A DNA stretch of 64,000 bases from the NCBI RefSeq assembly GCF_025370785.1, contig NZ_JAMXFA010000014.1:42648-106647 (forward strand), in the 5' to 3' direction. The position numbers and the translations under genes were made by a program. This document shows, piece by piece, positions 8,370 to 19,413 of the stretch. Position 1 is the first letter of the stretch; every line of letters starts with the position of its first letter. This DNA comes from Laspinema olomoucense D3b. Its GTDB lineage: Bacteria; Cyanobacteriota; Cyanobacteriia; Cyanobacteriales; Laspinemataceae. Under the pieces are notes generated by a model. It did no database searches. It worked only from the letters and a program-made list of their open reading frames with translations, and was not told the origin of the DNA.

Positions 8370-8885
8370 ATGGCGACGAGTGACGAATATAAACGGGAAA
8401 TTATGGGCGATTTGGCAAGAGGCGATCGCGAGATGATGCCGAATGCTCCCCAGACCGACGATTATCAAAATTTTGATGATTTTGCCCAGCGCTCGACGCG
8501 GGAAGAGCGTAAGCGCTTATTTGGCGAGTCTCTGCAACACGATCGCATTCCTCCAGCCCAGATGGAACCGGAACTGAGGAAAGCGATCGCCCAAATTAAG
8601 CCGGATGAGCGGGATGATGTGGCGCAAGAGTTCTTCAAAGAACTGAAGAAACGCGGACTGAGCGATCGCGATTTAGAAAAACAACTGGGTCTTTCTAGTC
8701 ATCATCCCAAGAAAATGTCGGCAGATGATGTTTCCAAATTAGCCTCATTTGCCTATCACTCTCATCCTGATATTTTCCGGGATGTTGTAGCCGATAAACC
8801 CTGGATGATGAAGTTTTTGAGTAATCCGTTAGTGGCGGCTATTTTAGGAATTGCTGCCGCCAAATGGCTGAGTAATCGCAAGTAA
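8370..8885 (+). CDS. Hypothetical protein with C-terminal membrane helix
   Basis: A 171-residue protein with a hydrophilic, charged N-terminal two-thirds (EYKREIMGDLARGDRE, then STREERKRLFGESLQHDRIP) and a C-terminal hydrophobic helix, NPLVAAILGIAAAKWLSNRK, that would anchor it with a very short tail. An AGGAG site lies 9 bp before the ATG. The pattern resembles cyanobacterial proteins found beside CsbD genes, and the shared direction with the lipoprotein and the two CsbD genes suggests a stress-response group. Function is unknown. A hairpin terminator follows. Confidence 0.75.
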   Translation: MATSDEYKREIMGDLARGDREMMPNAPQTDDYQNFDDFAQRSTREERKRLFGESLQHDRIPPAQMEPELRKAIAQIKPDERDDVAQEFFKELKKRGLSDRDLEKQLGLSSHHPKKMSADDVSKLASFAYHSHPDIFRDVVADKPWMMKFLSNPLVAAILGIAAAKWLSNRK

Positions 8886-8914
8886 GGCGACGAACTTGCC
8901 CCGTTCATAAATTT

Positions 8915-8958
8915 AGGGCCAAGAGGTGATCCCAACCGATCGCCCCTTGGCCCTTTTG
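8915..8958 (+). terminator. Terminator after the stress group
   Basis: AGGGCCAAG (8915-8923) pairs with CTTGGCCCT (8946-8954), followed by TTTT. Confidence 0.7.
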
Positions 8959-9309
8959 TCGGATCCCCCCCCTGCTGAATCGGCCCGAATCCTTGATTGA
9001 CCGAGGAACGCCTATCCCCACTTATAATCCCGATAAGATTTTTTTTAAGATTTTTACAAAAATTTACAGTAATGTAGAGTGCGATCAACTCGTCTACAGA
9101 TCCTTCAACCCGTATAATTAAGGCTTAAGTTAGAACCCTAAAAAAGATCTGACAGCGAAAGCTAGTCTCCGACTCATAAGATAAGGCCCCTATCGCCATC
9201 GATGAGGTAGAAATTTACCGATTCAACCGTGCTAAAACAGGGCGGAAACGAGACTGATTTTCAGGAGCAAAGGAAAACTAACCGAGTGTTTTTGGAGGAG
9301 AAGCCCGAG

Positions 9310-9744
9310 ATGGCGGATAGCGCGATCGCTGAAGAGACTGAGAAAACCAACCCAGAAAACGAACCCCAAGATAGTATGAAGAAAATACAAGACAAATTAC
9401 CTGAAGAAGCCACCCCTAAAGGCATTCAGCTTTATCGTCAAGGGGGTTTACCCGGAAACCGCCCCATCGGACTGAGCAACTTTGAGATTTCTGACAGTAT
9501 CAACCTGTCCGGCAACCGTCCCGTGGAGGCGAGTAATTTTATCGTAGCTGATACCCTAAACTCCTCGGGAATTCGTCCCATTGGGGCGAGTATGATTCAT
9601 GTAGCCCACTCCATGCAGGTGTCTGGAAATCGTCCGATTACAGAAAGCACCATCCTCATGAACTGCGATCATCTGATGGGAAATCGGCCCATTTCCTCAA
9701 ATGAAGGGGATGACACCGATGGACTGATGGGTTTCCTGGATTAA
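9310..9744 (+). CDS. GNRPI-repeat protein of unknown function
   Basis: A 144-residue acidic protein from the ATG at 9310, which has GGAGG at 9294-9298. An upstream GTG at 9229 in the same frame has no ribosome-binding site. After a charged N-terminal ~45 residues come five repeats of 18-20 residues, each starting with (S/P/M)-G-N-R-P-(I/V) (one is GIRPI) and continuing with a hydrophobic strand such as SNFEISDSINL or STILMNCDHL. The regular spacing suggests a small solenoid or beta-roll. There is no signal peptide and no membrane helix. I do not recognise a characterised family. It ends DDTDGLMGFLD. Confidence 0.7.
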   Translation: MADSAIAEETEKTNPENEPQDSMKKIQDKLPEEATPKGIQLYRQGGLPGNRPIGLSNFEISDSINLSGNRPVEASNFIVADTLNSSGIRPIGASMIHVAHSMQVSGNRPITESTILMNCDHLMGNRPISSNEGDDTDGLMGFLD

Positions 9745-9879
9745 CCTTGATGGGCAAATCACGGCCTAATGCAGCTAACTAGGGCCGCTGTTTTCCCACC
9801 AGGAGTCCCCGGCGATCGCGTCCCAGGGACGGGGGAAAAATGGGGCATTCGCGGCGATCGCCCCCGTTGATAGGATCAT

Positions 9880-10818
9880 TTAGATCGCACCATTGGTCGA
9901 TTCTACCTGCCACAGGGCGATCGTCCGGTCCCAACTCCCCGAAACCAAAACCCGCCCATCGGGACTAAAGGCCAGCGATCGCACTGCATCAGAATGTCCC
10001 ACCAGGGAAGCAATTTGTTCTCCCGTTTTCCCATTCCACAGGGCCAGGGTCTGATCCCAACTTCCAGAGGCGAGTCTCTCTCCATCGGGATGAAACCTCA
10101 CCGCCGTCACCACATCGGAATGTCCCTCCAAAGAGGCCATTTGCTCTCCCGTCCTGGGATTCCACAGGGCCACGGTTTTATCCCAACTGCTAGAGGCCAA
10201 GACCCGTCCATCGGGACTAAATTCCACCCCCGTCACCCCCGCAGAATGGCCGGTGAGGGTCCGCACTTTTTCCCCAGTCTGCAAATTCCACAGGGCAATC
10301 TGACTATCGGTACTGCCACCGGCTAAAATTTTGTTATCGGGACTAATGGCCACGGACTGAATCTCCCCAAGTTTCTCCCCATTCAAGGTGAGCGTCCATT
10401 CATTTCTACCCGTCGCCATATTCCAGCCTTTGAGACGGCGATCGCCACTGGTACTCACCAGGGTTTTGCCATCGGGAGCCATTGCCAGGGCTAAAACAGG
10501 TTCCTGATGACCGCCAAACCATCGCCCCAACTGACGAATCGGCTTCAACTGTCCCAAATCCCAAACCTGAATCTTTTTATCTGTCCCGCAACTGACCAAA
10601 CTTTGACCATCCGGGGAAAAACTCACCCCCAGAACTGCCCCAGAATGTCCGCAGAGGGTATGGAGTTTTTGACCCGTTCTGAGATCCCACAGGGCGATCG
10701 TCTGGTCCAAACTGCTGCTGGCGAGGGTTTTCCCGTCCGGGGTGACTGCGACGGAACTCACCCCTTCTAAATGGCCCGAGAGGGTCTCAACCCATTGCCA
10801 TCTTTTAGGTTCAGGCAT
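9880..10818 (-). CDS. WD40-repeat protein, seven blades
   Basis: A 312-residue protein from the ATG at 10818 (MPEPKRWQWV). A TTG at 10884 would add 22 residues without a convincing ribosome-binding site. It is almost entirely seven WD40 units, each with GH (GHLEGV, GHSGAV, GHQEPV, a degenerate GEIQSV, GHSAGV, GHSDVV, GHSDAV), an SPDG turn, and a closing WD-type strand (IALWDL, VALWNP). Seven blades make one complete propeller. There is no catalytic domain, so it probably acts as a scaffold. It is transcribed leftward downstream of the sensor kinase gene, 78 bp away, and may be cotranscribed with it. Confidence 0.88.
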   Translation of the reverse strand: MPEPKRWQWVETLSGHLEGVSSVAVTPDGKTLASSSLDQTIALWDLRTGQKLHTLCGHSGAVLGVSFSPDGQSLVSCGTDKKIQVWDLGQLKPIRQLGRWFGGHQEPVLALAMAPDGKTLVSTSGDRRLKGWNMATGRNEWTLTLNGEKLGEIQSVAISPDNKILAGGSTDSQIALWNLQTGEKVRTLTGHSAGVTGVEFSPDGRVLASSSWDKTVALWNPRTGEQMASLEGHSDVVTAVRFHPDGERLASGSWDQTLALWNGKTGEQIASLVGHSDAVRSLAFSPDGRVLVSGSWDRTIALWQVESTNGAI

Positions 10819-10896
10819 TATAATTTTTTGAATACAAGTGGTTTTGTTGATTATTTTACCGGCAATTGGAATCAGTGCCGACAATCAAGCTCAACC

Positions 10897-13368
10897 TTAA
10901 GCAGCCCGATTAATCTTAACCTTCCAGGCTGGTGTATTCTTGACCACCAAGGGTAAGGCAATCTCAAACACCGACCCTCGCCCCAGTTGGCTTTCCACCG
11001 CGATCGCCCCTCCCATCAGCTCGCAAAATTTTTTAACCAACGCTAAACCCAATCCCGTCCCGCCATACTTGCGCGTGGTCGAATCATCCCCCTGCACAAA
11101 GGGTTGAAACAGGTGGCCGATCTGGTCCGCACTCATGCCAATTCCCGTATCCCGGACTCGAAACAGAATCCAGGACGTTTCGCTTGGGGGGACAGGAGTA
11201 GAATTTAGCGTGACCTGTTCCCCGGGATTTTCTTCGGGATTGTTAATCCTCACCTCTAAAATAATGTGACCATTTTCTGTAAATTTAGCCGCATTACTCA
11301 GCAGGTTTAAGAGGATTTGTCGGACCTTAGTGAGATCTGCCGTCATCATTTCCATCTGTTCGGGATAATCTAAGCAGATAACATTACGATTCGCCACCAT
11401 TAACGGTTCCAGGGTGGTGACTACCTCCTGAATCAACTGGGGGACATCGAAGGCATCCAGACATAGATCTAGTTTGCCTGCTTCAATTTTAGAAATATCT
11501 AAAATATCACTGACGATCGCCAAGAGATTTTTTCCAGCAATGTTAATTTTTTGGAGGTCACGGATCAACTTTTCATCGGCGAGAATCTCCTCTACCTCTT
11601 CTTGCAGCAGTTCGCTATAACCCACGATCGCATTCAGTGGCGTTCGCAATTCGTGACTCATATTGGCGAGAAAGGTACTTTTAGCCCGACTGGCTGCTTG
11701 TGCGGCATAAACCGCTGCCTGTAATTCTAAACTGTGTTCTTCCACCTGCCGCGAACGCACTTCTAACCCTTTGAGTAAGCAGTTTACCTGTTGTGCCATT
11801 GTATTCAGAGTGTTCGAGAGTACCCCGATTTCATCTCCAGAAACCAGAGGCGATCGCGCCGTTAAATCCCCAGACGCTAACCGTTGCGCGGTTTTAGTCA
11901 CTCCATTTAATGCCCTTGTAATTCGGGAAATCACAAAAAAGGCCACGGCCATTGATACGATGCTCAACAGCAGCAGCATCACTAATAAATATTGACTGCG
12001 TTGCGCTGCCGCCATTACTGCATAGCCCCATTGCAACATTTCCTCCTGGGGTGTAGACATTTGCTCAACTCGCTCAATTAAGGCGGCGATATTCCTCTCA
12101 ATTTCCGTTGCTGTCCGCCACTCTAAGCCGAAAGCAACCCAGGCACTCGCCACTAAAGTGCTAAATAAGCTCATCAGTTTGGCATTGATTCCCCAGCGGA
12201 ATCCCCGTTGAGAGAGTCCTGCTGCCCAAGGATAGCGGGAGAGAAAGGGGTCTGGTGCCACAGCTTCCCGGGAGTTCCAAATTTCGGCGATCGCCCCATC
12301 GGGCTTGATTTGCCCAATACGGACCGTATTCCACAGATGCTGGGTTTTGGCATCCAGCTTGACTAATCCTTTTGGGGTGACCAATTCTATATTTTTCGCC
12401 GCTGCCTTCACCTTCGCTACTTGAGTAGACTGGGCTTTTTCCACCGCTTTCTTCCACAAATAGACCCCCAGATAGCCCGAAGCGATCGGGTCCGAGGTGA
12501 CGCGATCGCTGCCATACTTGGCTTTATAGGCCCTCACGAATTTCTGGTTTTCCAGGGTATCGATGCTTTGAAAGTAATTCCACGCCACCAGATGTCCAGC
12601 GATCGCCTCTGGCCCTATTTCCCGGACTTCCGCCTCAGCAACACTCACGGACATCACCGGCAAGTTATCCGGGGTCAACCCCGCTTGCTTTAACTCTCGG
12701 AAAAATGCCACATTGGTATCGCCATTGAGGGTATTGAGCACCGCATCCGGTTGTACCGAAAGAATATGCGCGATCGCCGTACTCACCTCCCGGGAACCCA
12801 AGGGGATGTATTCTTCCCCGGCTAAAACCGCATCTTGGGCCACTAATTGCGCTTTAATAATTTGATTCGCCGTCCGGGGGAAAATATAATCTGACCCGAG
12901 TAAATAAATGTGGCGAAAGCCCCGATCCAGTAAATATTGCAGTGCTGGAACGATTTGCTGATTGGGTGCCGCACCCGTATAAAAAATATTGGGGGACTGT
13001 TCTAATCCTTCATATTGGACCGGATAAAACAATAATCCATTTAATTCCTCAAAGATGGGGAGTACCGCTTTGCGGGAGGCAGAGGTCCAACAGCCAAACA
13101 CCACCTCAACTTGCTCCTGAGTGAGTAATTCTTTGGCTTTGTCCGCAAAGGTTTTTAAATTGCTTTCCCCGTCGGCAATCACCGCTTCTAGGGGGCGGCC
13201 CAGCACCCCACCGGCGGCATTAATTTCTTCAATCGCTAACAAGGTGGCATCTTTGACTGATACTTCTCCGATGGACATCGTACCTGTTAGGGAATGTAAC
13301 ACCCCAACTTTAATGGGTTTATTAGGGGATTTGACGCGATCATCCACTGAAAAATTCCGCTCATACAT
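10897..13368 (-). CDS. Sensor histidine kinase with UrtA/AmiC-type ligand-binding input domain
   Basis: An 823-residue protein. Residues ~18-390 are a type-1 periplasmic-binding fold of the urea/amide (UrtA, AmiC) kind: [46 protein letters not shown]. Two membrane helices follow near 408-425 and 460-482, then a HAMP domain, the phosphoacceptor helix [20 protein letters not shown], and HATPase boxes [22 protein letters not shown] and [10 protein letters not shown]. There is no receiver domain. No signal peptide precedes the binding domain and an in-frame stop lies about 30 bp upstream of the ATG, so the input domain may be cytoplasmic or exported in an unusual way. It probably senses a urea- or amide-like nitrogen compound. 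The partner regulator is not in the window. Confidence 0.9.
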   Translation of the reverse strand: MYERNFSVDDRVKSPNKPIKVGVLHSLTGTMSIGEVSVKDATLLAIEEINAAGGVLGRPLEAVIADGESNLKTFADKAKELLTQEQVEVVFGCWTSASRKAVLPIFEELNGLLFYPVQYEGLEQSPNIFYTGAAPNQQIVPALQYLLDRGFRHIYLLGSDYIFPRTANQIIKAQLVAQDAVLAGEEYIPLGSREVSTAIAHILSVQPDAVLNTLNGDTNVAFFRELKQAGLTPDNLPVMSVSVAEAEVREIGPEAIAGHLVAWNYFQSIDTLENQKFVRAYKAKYGSDRVTSDPIASGYLGVYLWKKAVEKAQSTQVAKVKAAAKNIELVTPKGLVKLDAKTQHLWNTVRIGQIKPDGAIAEIWNSREAVAPDPFLSRYPWAAGLSQRGFRWGINAKLMSLFSTLVASAWVAFGLEWRTATEIERNIAALIERVEQMSTPQEEMLQWGYAVMAAAQRSQYLLVMLLLLSIVSMAVAFFVISRITRALNGVTKTAQRLASGDLTARSPLVSGDEIGVLSNTLNTMAQQVNCLLKGLEVRSRQVEEHSLELQAAVYAAQAASRAKSTFLANMSHELRTPLNAIVGYSELLQEEVEEILADEKLIRDLQKINIAGKNLLAIVSDILDISKIEAGKLDLCLDAFDVPQLIQEVVTTLEPLMVANRNVICLDYPEQMEMMTADLTKVRQILLNLLSNAAKFTENGHIILEVRINNPEENPGEQVTLNSTPVPPSETSWILFRVRDTGIGMSADQIGHLFQPFVQGDDSTTRKYGGTGLGLALVKKFCELMGGAIAVESQLGRGSVFEIALPLVVKNTPAWKVKINRAA

Positions 13369-13805
13369 AGGGGATTGAGTAACGTTCGCGAGGGGTGGTT
13401 AGAGTCTAGTGATGGGTCAGATCCCCACAACAATGGTTCGCCATCAGCGCAATGCAACCGAGGGGCGATCGCCGTCCAGGGATAACCGGGGACCTCAACT
13501 TGGCATCCCTGCTTCCAGCTTGCTTCAAGGGCAAACGAAACACAGATGGGCCAAATTCGTTTGGATCTAATAACTGATAACTCCTTATCCCCAAACTGTA
13601 CTGTAGGCTACCGAAATCTACCGACTTCCCCTGTTGCCCAGGGGCAGGGGAGTGCTGGAGATGATAGTAGCGTTACTCCTCTAATCTAGCAGCGATCGAT
13701 ATCACCAATGAAACCTGTCTTCTGCACCCCGGGGAAACTCGTCAAAATCCTGGGAAAGCGCCTATAGTAGTGATCTGCTGCTAATTTTTATCCCAGAGGT
13801 TATTC
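13369..13805. other. Spacer, no gene seen
   Basis: About 440 bp between the divergent kinase and DsbA-like genes. It holds HIP1-type GCGATCG motifs and must carry promoters for both genes, but I see no clear -35/-10 pair, RNA gene or repeat. Confidence 0.4.
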
Positions 13806-14567
13806 ATGTCCCCGGTTCGCTTTTTTTCGTTGACTTTAGCCTGCTGTTTAATATTCGGTTTTGGATTGTTCGGTTGTACCAGTCCCCAGGGCACGAGTGC
13901 CAATTCCGACCTCGAAGCACAAGTTTTGGAGATTATTCGGAATAATCCCCAAGTCATTATTGAATCCGTACAAGCCTATCAGGAGGCTCAACAAAATGAG
14001 GTTCAGGAAGCAAGGCAGGCTTTCTTACAGCAGATGAGTACCAACCCGGGTGCAATTATCGGGAATTCTCCCGTTAAAGGTGCTCCCCAGAGAAATATCG
14101 TGATTGTCGAATTTTCCGACTTTCAATGTCCGTTTTGTGCCAAAGCTCACGAAACGGTGAATCAGTTTATGGCTAAACATCAGGCGGAGGTTACTTTGAC
14201 CTACAAGCATTTGCCGTTGACTCAGATTCATACCCAAGCCCTTCCGGCAGCTAAAGCGGCTTGGGCCGCTGGACAACAGGGGAAATTCTGGGAATATCAT
14301 GATTCCTTATTCCAACAGCAAGAGCAGTTGGCAGAATCGTTATATGGAACGATCGCCCAAAAGTTAAATTTAGATTTGGAGAAATTTAACAGTGATCGCC
14401 AGAGTGAAGCGGCTCAAGCTGCCATTGAGGAAGACCTCATCCTCGCCCGCAAATTAGGCATTAATGGAACCCCATTCTTTTTTATGAATGAAGAACCGTT
14501 CTCGGGGGCTGTAGAATTGTCGGAAATGGAAACAATTTTAGCTCGAATTAAAAGTGCCGGGAGATAA
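13806..14567 (+). CDS. DsbA-family thioredoxin-fold lipoprotein
   Basis: A 253-residue protein with a lipoprotein-type signal (hydrophobic run LTLACCLIFGFGLFG, then C at about residue 24). A helical spacer follows, then a thioredoxin_4/DsbA domain starting VIVEFSDFQCPFCAKAHE, where CPFC is the redox pair. The cis-Pro loop is seen as GINGTPFFF. This is the BdbD/DsbA-like class found in cyanobacteria as an exported disulfide oxidoreductase. The lipid anchor would hold it on the outer face of the plasma membrane or in the thylakoid lumen. GAGG at 13796 fits the ATG. It is a single gene with no DsbB or VKOR partner nearby. Confidence 0.9.
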   Translation: MSPVRFFSLTLACCLIFGFGLFGCTSPQGTSANSDLEAQVLEIIRNNPQVIIESVQAYQEAQQNEVQEARQAFLQQMSTNPGAIIGNSPVKGAPQRNIVIVEFSDFQCPFCAKAHETVNQFMAKHQAEVTLTYKHLPLTQIHTQALPAAKAAWAAGQQGKFWEYHDSLFQQQEQLAESLYGTIAQKLNLDLEKFNSDRQSEAAQAAIEEDLILARKLGINGTPFFFMNEEPFSGAVELSEMETILARIKSAGR

Positions 14568-14568
14568 A

Positions 14569-14997
14569 TTATTCCCCACTCCTATGGCGAGTCCCGTCAG
14601 TTTGTTCCCCAATTAGAACAACAACAATCCTCCAGGTCGCTTGCCAAATTGCTCCGCGATCGAGGCGACCTGGAACAAAATAACCCAACAGAGTGTCTTT
14701 AAGAATTTTTTGCCACAGATACTCGGTTTTATCCCTTCTAACCTTCCGTAAAATCTCCGGATCGGCTCTATGAAAGGTCAGCCACTGTTCAGATTTTCCC
14801 GCCGGTTGGGGTGATTTTTTGCACTCCCATTCCGGAACATCAGGGGGGTGAGGAGAATCCCAAATGTTTTCTAGGTGGCGTTCTCCGGAGGCAGGAAAGG
14901 GGCTGTTCCCGGGAAAGCGGGTGGGAAGATCTCCGCCCCAGAGAACCGGGGCAGCAGAGAAAACAGACCCCGGCGATCGCCGGGGCATCCCCCGCAA
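14569..14997 (-). CDS. Doubtful hypothetical protein
   Basis: An open frame of 142 codons on the minus strand that ends 1 bp after the DsbA-like gene. The C-terminal 65 residues (DPEILRKVRRDKTEYLWQKI, then GYFVPGRLDRGAIW) look protein-like, but the N-terminal part is rich in Pro, Arg and Ser (MRGMPRRSPGSVFSAAPVLW) as expected of non-coding GC-rich DNA. No ribosome-binding site is seen at the annotated ATG, and a shorter internal start is possible. It could be a small real gene with a later start or a decayed one. I do not recognise it. Confidence 0.3.
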   Translation of the reverse strand: MRGMPRRSPGSVFSAAPVLWGGDLPTRFPGNSPFPASGERHLENIWDSPHPPDVPEWECKKSPQPAGKSEQWLTFHRADPEILRKVRRDKTEYLWQKILKDTLLGYFVPGRLDRGAIWQATWRIVVVLIGEQTDGTRHRSGE

Positions 14998-15662
14998 TAG
15001 GGACAGTCCCGGGAACCCTCCCCCAGGGGCGATCGGCCTCTTTAAACAGCCAGTAGCCGCAGATCATCGGGCATGGCGATCGCTGTAGCGTTTCTCTACC
15101 ATCCTATCCGCTGTGCTGTACTCCCGAGTCCAATGGCGATCGGATATCAACGTTTGGGGCAGTTTTTCCGCTATAATCCCATAACCTGAATTCTCTGTGG
15201 AGAGTGGGTTAAAGGCAGCATCCTACGAAATCGAGACCTGTCAATTATAATTGGAGATAATTCTCCGGTTGCCAAAAAATCTCCGGTGCGATCGCCAATC
15301 TTATAACCTGGAAAATCGATGAAATTGCCATTTATTCAGCTCAATCCACCCCCTAAAGTTGAGAATCTCCCCCTTGGGCAATGGCAACTTGCCCTTGCGC
15401 CAATTACCTCAACTCTTTAAAACTAGAGTCGTGGATATCGCCACCCCTAACCCCATGCACTGCCTGTGGAGTATCACCGAACCCCAAAGGAATACCCAGG
15501 CTTTCGGGGTCCGGTGATTTCGGCAGACTTGAACGGGTCAAAGGCGAGCGATCGGTTTAATCTCAACTTTAATTATTTCCCCCAATCCTTCCTCCTTAAA
15601 CTCAATTTCAGCCGAGAATTCTAGTCTTTTTAACCCTATTCAAATCTGAAATAACATAACTT
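14998..15662. other. Long spacer, no gene supported
   Basis: About 660 bp. It holds several HIP1-type motifs, short inverted stretches such as GGGCAATGGCAACTTGCCC (around 15376) and an AT-rich run just before the next gene that could contain its promoter. No RNA gene or protein gene can be supported. Confidence 0.4.
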
Positions 15663-16988
15663 ATGACCAGTGGCGCTTTACCCAATGGGCAGCAGCCAGA
15701 TTCCCCCAATCTGGACGGGCAGCCCACACCCCTTTATAAAAATGAAGAAATTATTTATAGCTATTTCCTAGCCCTGGTGGCCACGACTTCTCCGGAAATC
15801 GTCACCATCGAGTTTAAAACCTTATTCATTGAATTTGTAAATACAGATAAAAACACCGATGCTTGGAATGTCCTATTTCGGATTATTTATGCTGAAGATG
15901 AAGACAAATTTCATAAAATCCTCAATCGCTGCTGTTACATTCTCGTCAATAATTGGCAATCGAGTCGCAACAATGCCGCCATTCAGGACCTGATCCAAAT
16001 GTTTCAGGACAAAACGATTGGTTCCTATACGGCTTCGATGAGTTTGCACCGACTCCGCACGTGGTTAGGTAATTTTTCCAATAGCGACGATTACAAAGCC
16101 CTCGAACTTTTTGCCTCTCGGAGTGAAGACGGTCCTTGGAGCCATCGCTATTCTAGTTATTTATTAGCTCATCAATCCGTTTTTGGCAAGTCCAAGGAAC
16201 AAAAAGAAGCCGCCAAAGCCCTCTCCCGCCAACTCAAAGAACGGTTTAAATTTGACCTAGCCATGTACACGGCGCGGTCCCAATCTCAACTGGTGTCTGC
16301 GGAAGTTCCGAACAAAAATCCCACGGGTTTGGGTAATGATGTTCTCCGACTGATTAAAACTGTGGTCGCTAAACGAGGCCCTTACAATTATCTCAATTTG
16401 GCCAATATTTTTATCAATCAAACTCAAGGAGTTACTTATAAATCTTTTAAAATTGCACTCAAAAAGTATTTAATATTTTCCGTAGAGCATCAGACTTTTG
16501 TTGATACGATTAATAACAAGCTTTCCCACAAGCTCTTAGAACTGGGCAAAAATCATGACTCAGAAATATTAAGTCCTATTTTACTGGAAAATACCTGTAA
16601 AAAAACGATTGATTTTTTAACCACTGAAACCGGCAAAGAGCCGTCGTTACTATTTATTCTATTATTGGCCAATGGCAATCCCATGACCTTAGCGATCGTC
16701 CTATTGAAGTTGGTTTTAATCTGTAAATCCTGTTCCCCTCACTTAGAAGCCTGTTTAGCTAATTTAATCCGCTACTATGAGGAACAGTCCCAAACTGAGT
16801 GCAAGTGGCTGATCAACTTTTTAGAAGTTGTGCGAATTACCTTCGCCATTTATGCCGACAACGTGGAATATAACGTAGTGAGATGGGATGGAGACTCTAC
16901 CACGGGTTTCGCTGATAGTGAGAATGAAAGATACCGGATTTTTTCCTCGGTGAAGCGCCCGATCGCAGAAACCGAAGAGGAGCGATGA
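15663..16988 (+). CDS. Conserved hypothetical protein, 441 residues
   Basis: A soluble protein with a low-complexity N-terminal 24 residues (Pro, Gln, Asn-rich) followed by a helical body starting [20 protein letters not shown]. It contains motifs such as [27 protein letters not shown] and [11 protein letters not shown], and ends in a charged tail with IAETEEER. There is no signal peptide, P-loop or catalytic motif that I can name. The length, helical character and HIP1-matching composition fit a core cyanobacterial protein of unknown function. It ends 58 bp before the copper ATPase gene in the same direction, so the two may be cotranscribed. Confidence 0.8.
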   Translation: MTSGALPNGQQPDSPNLDGQPTPLYKNEEIIYSYFLALVATTSPEIVTIEFKTLFIEFVNTDKNTDAWNVLFRIIYAEDEDKFHKILNRCCYILVNNWQSSRNNAAIQDLIQMFQDKTIGSYTASMSLHRLRTWLGNFSNSDDYKALELFASRSEDGPWSHRYSSYLLAHQSVFGKSKEQKEAAKALSRQLKERFKFDLAMYTARSQSQLVSAEVPNKNPTGLGNDVLRLIKTVVAKRGPYNYLNLANIFINQTQGVTYKSFKIALKKYLIFSVEHQTFVDTINNKLSHKLLELGKNHDSEILSPILLENTCKKTIDFLTTETGKEPSLLFILLLANGNPMTLAIVLLKLVLICKSCSPHLEACLANLIRYYEEQSQTECKWLINFLEVVRITFAIYADNVEYNVVRWDGDSTTGFADSENERYRIFSSVKRPIAETEEER

Positions 16989-17046
16989 AGCACACTCCGG
17001 GAAGAAAAGCGTTACACTTTGGCGATACCTTGATGATTTAATATTC

Positions 17047-19413
17047 ATGATTTCATCCGAAACCCAGATACCGAACCCGCCCTCACCTGTTGCCACCACT
17101 GCATTGGATGTGGGGGGCATGAAATGTGCCGGTTGTGTCCAAGCGGTAGAACGCCAACTCACACAACAACCCGGGGTAATTTCCGCCCGGGTCAATTTGG
17201 TCACGGAAGTGGCCGCAGTGGAGTATGAAGCGGACAAAATCGACCCGGAACAACTGGCCCAAAAGTTGACCGCATCGGGATTCCCCACGGAACTGCGTTG
17301 TACCACCCCCGATGGACAAGGAGAGAATGCCCAAACCACTCGCCACCGTGAATCCATTCGCGCCGCCATCTGGAATCTGGCAGTCGCCACCCTGTTAATC
17401 CTCCTCTCGGGTTTGGGACACCTCGGCCAACTGGGACTCCTCAACCACATCGGATTCCATTGGGCCTTAGCAACAGCGGCGATCGCCATTCCAGGCCGCC
17501 CCATCCTCGTCGAAGGGGTCCGCGCTTTATGGCGCAACAGTCCCAACATGAATACCTTAGTCGGATTAGGCGCACTCAGTGCCTATCTCGCCAGTTGCAT
17601 TGCCTTGGTGTTTCCCCAACTCAAATGGGAATGCTTTTTCGATGAACCCGTGATGTTACTCGGATTTATCCTCCTCGGACGCACCTTAGAACAACTGGCA
17701 AGGCAGCGCGCTGCGGCATCCCTCCACGCCTTGATCTCCCTCAAACCCGCCACCGCCCGCTTAATTACAACCCCCATCTGTGCGGCAACTGATTCCGACT
17801 CCCCACCCTTCACCCTAGAAATCAGCGCCGATCGCGTCAAAGTCGGGGAATTTGTCCAAGTCCTCCCCGGAGAAAAAATCCCCGTGGATGGGGAAATCAT
17901 CTCCGGCAGTACCACCATTGATCAGTCCATGTTGACCGGCGAATCCCTCCCGGTGCTCAAACAAAGCGGCGATCCCGTGGTTGGCGGAACCCTGAATCAG
18001 TCCGGCGTCATCGCCATCCGCGCCACCCGCATCGGTGGAGAAACCACCCTCGCACAAATTGTCGCCCTCGTGGAAGAGGCGCAAACCCGCAAAGCACCGA
18101 TTCAACATCTCGCCGATACCGTTGCGGGATACTTTACCTACGGCGTCATTGCGATCGCCACCTTCACCTTTGCATTCTGGTACTTAATCGGCACTCACCT
18201 GTTCCCCCAAGTGCTACAACCGGCGATGCATTTGACCAACCTCTTACCGATGGGAGGTCACCTGCATTCCCTGATGGAACCGACTTCCCCCTTGTTACTC
18301 AGTTTGAAACTGGCGATCGCCGTCTTAGTCATTGCTTGTCCCTGTTCCCTGGGACTCGCCACCCCCACCGCCCTCCTCGTCGGCACCAGCATGGGTGCAG
18401 AACGGGGATTACTGATTCGTGGGGGAGACATTCTCGAAGGAGTGGCGCAAATTGATACAGTAATTTTTGATAAAACTGGCACTCTCACTACCGGGGAACC
18501 GGAAGTCACCGATTGTCTCTGCATTGACTCGGTTGATCCTGCCGAAATGCTGCAACTTGCCGCAACAGTGGAAAGCGGGACGAATCATCCCCTTGCTAAG
18601 GCAATTTTAATCGAGTCCAGAACCCGAAATCTCCCTCTTCTGCGTGGCGATTCCTTTCAGACGGAACCGGGATGCGGGGTTGCTGCAAGGGTGGAAAATG
18701 ATTCTATCCTCTTGGGAACCGAGGACTGGTTTAGGCAACAGGGGATAGAGATTTCCCCAGACTGGAGTTCCCGGACCCGAGAACTTGCCGCAGCGGGAAA
18801 AACCGTGGTGTTAGTGGGGAAAGGGGGAGAATTGATTGGGTGCATCGCCGTGCGCGATCGCCTGCGAGAGGATGCTCAATCCACCTTGGATGCTTGCCGC
18901 AATATGGGATTACGGGTGATGATGGTGACTGGCGATCGCCCAGAAGCGGCCCAGGCGATCGGGCAATCCCTGGGACTCAACCCCACGGATATCCTCGCCG
19001 GAGTCTCCCCTGCCGGGAAAGCGGAGGCGATCGCTCACCTCCAATCCCAGGGTCAGTGCGTCGCAATGGTTGGAGATGGTATCAATGATGCCCCTGCCTT
19101 AGCGCAAGCGGATATTGGTATTAGTTTAAATGCCGCCACAGACGTCGCTGTAGAAACCGCAGGTATTGTTTTAATGCGGGATTCTCTCCTAGATGTGGTC
19201 AGTTCTATCCAACTGAGTCGCGCTACCTTTCGCAAAATTCGGCAAAACTTATTTTGGGCTTTCGCTTACAATATCCTGGGTATTCCCGTCGCTGCCGGTC
19301 TGCTATTGCCTCTATGGGGAATCTTATTAAATCCCGCCACTGCCGGTGCATTCATGGCCTTCAGTTCCGTGAGTGTCGTCACAAATTCCCTGCTGTTGCG
19401 GCGCACTCATTAG
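17047..19413 (+). CDS. ctaA: Copper-transporting P1B-type ATPase, CtaA-like
   Basis: A 788-residue heavy-metal P-type ATPase. An N-terminal HMA domain carries the metal site [13 protein letters not shown] (about residues 23-35). The transmembrane metal motif is [14 protein letters not shown], the phosphorylation site is [13 protein letters not shown], the actuator loop contains TGES, the nucleotide site includes a conserved HP (GTNHPLA), and the hinge is [17 protein letters not shown]. The CPC motif and KCAGC-type HMA favour the cyanobacterial plasma-membrane importer CtaA over thylakoid PacS, but this distinction is an inference. Its stop codon TAG is the first codon of an 82-bp repeat element at 19411-19492. 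Confidence 0.85.
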   Translation: MISSETQIPNPPSPVATTALDVGGMKCAGCVQAVERQLTQQPGVISARVNLVTEVAAVEYEADKIDPEQLAQKLTASGFPTELRCTTPDGQGENAQTTRHRESIRAAIWNLAVATLLILLSGLGHLGQLGLLNHIGFHWALATAAIAIPGRPILVEGVRALWRNSPNMNTLVGLGALSAYLASCIALVFPQLKWECFFDEPVMLLGFILLGRTLEQLARQRAAASLHALISLKPATARLITTPICAATDSDSPPFTLEISADRVKVGEFVQVLPGEKIPVDGEIISGSTTIDQSMLTGESLPVLKQSGDPVVGGTLNQSGVIAIRATRIGGETTLAQIVALVEEAQTRKAPIQHLADTVAGYFTYGVIAIATFTFAFWYLIGTHLFPQVLQPAMHLTNLLPMGGHLHSLMEPTSPLLLSLKLAIAVLVIACPCSLGLATPTALLVGTSMGAERGLLIRGGDILEGVAQIDTVIFDKTGTLTTGEPEVTDCLCIDSVDPAEMLQLAATVESGTNHPLAKAILIESRTRNLPLLRGDSFQTEPGCGVAARVENDSILLGTEDWFRQQGIEISPDWSSRTRELAAAGKTVVLVGKGGELIGCIAVRDRLREDAQSTLDACRNMGLRVMMVTGDRPEAAQAIGQSLGLNPTDILAGVSPAGKAEAIAHLQSQGQCVAMVGDGINDAPALAQADIGISLNAATDVAVETAGIVLMRDSLLDVVSSIQLSRATFRKIRQNLFWAFAYNILGIPVAAGLLLPLWGILLNPATAGAFMAFSSVSVVTNSLLLRRTH

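Noticed and set aside
16821-17549. 242-codon minus-strand open frame
   Set aside because: Antisense of the unknown protein and the copper ATPase, spanning both and the spacer between.
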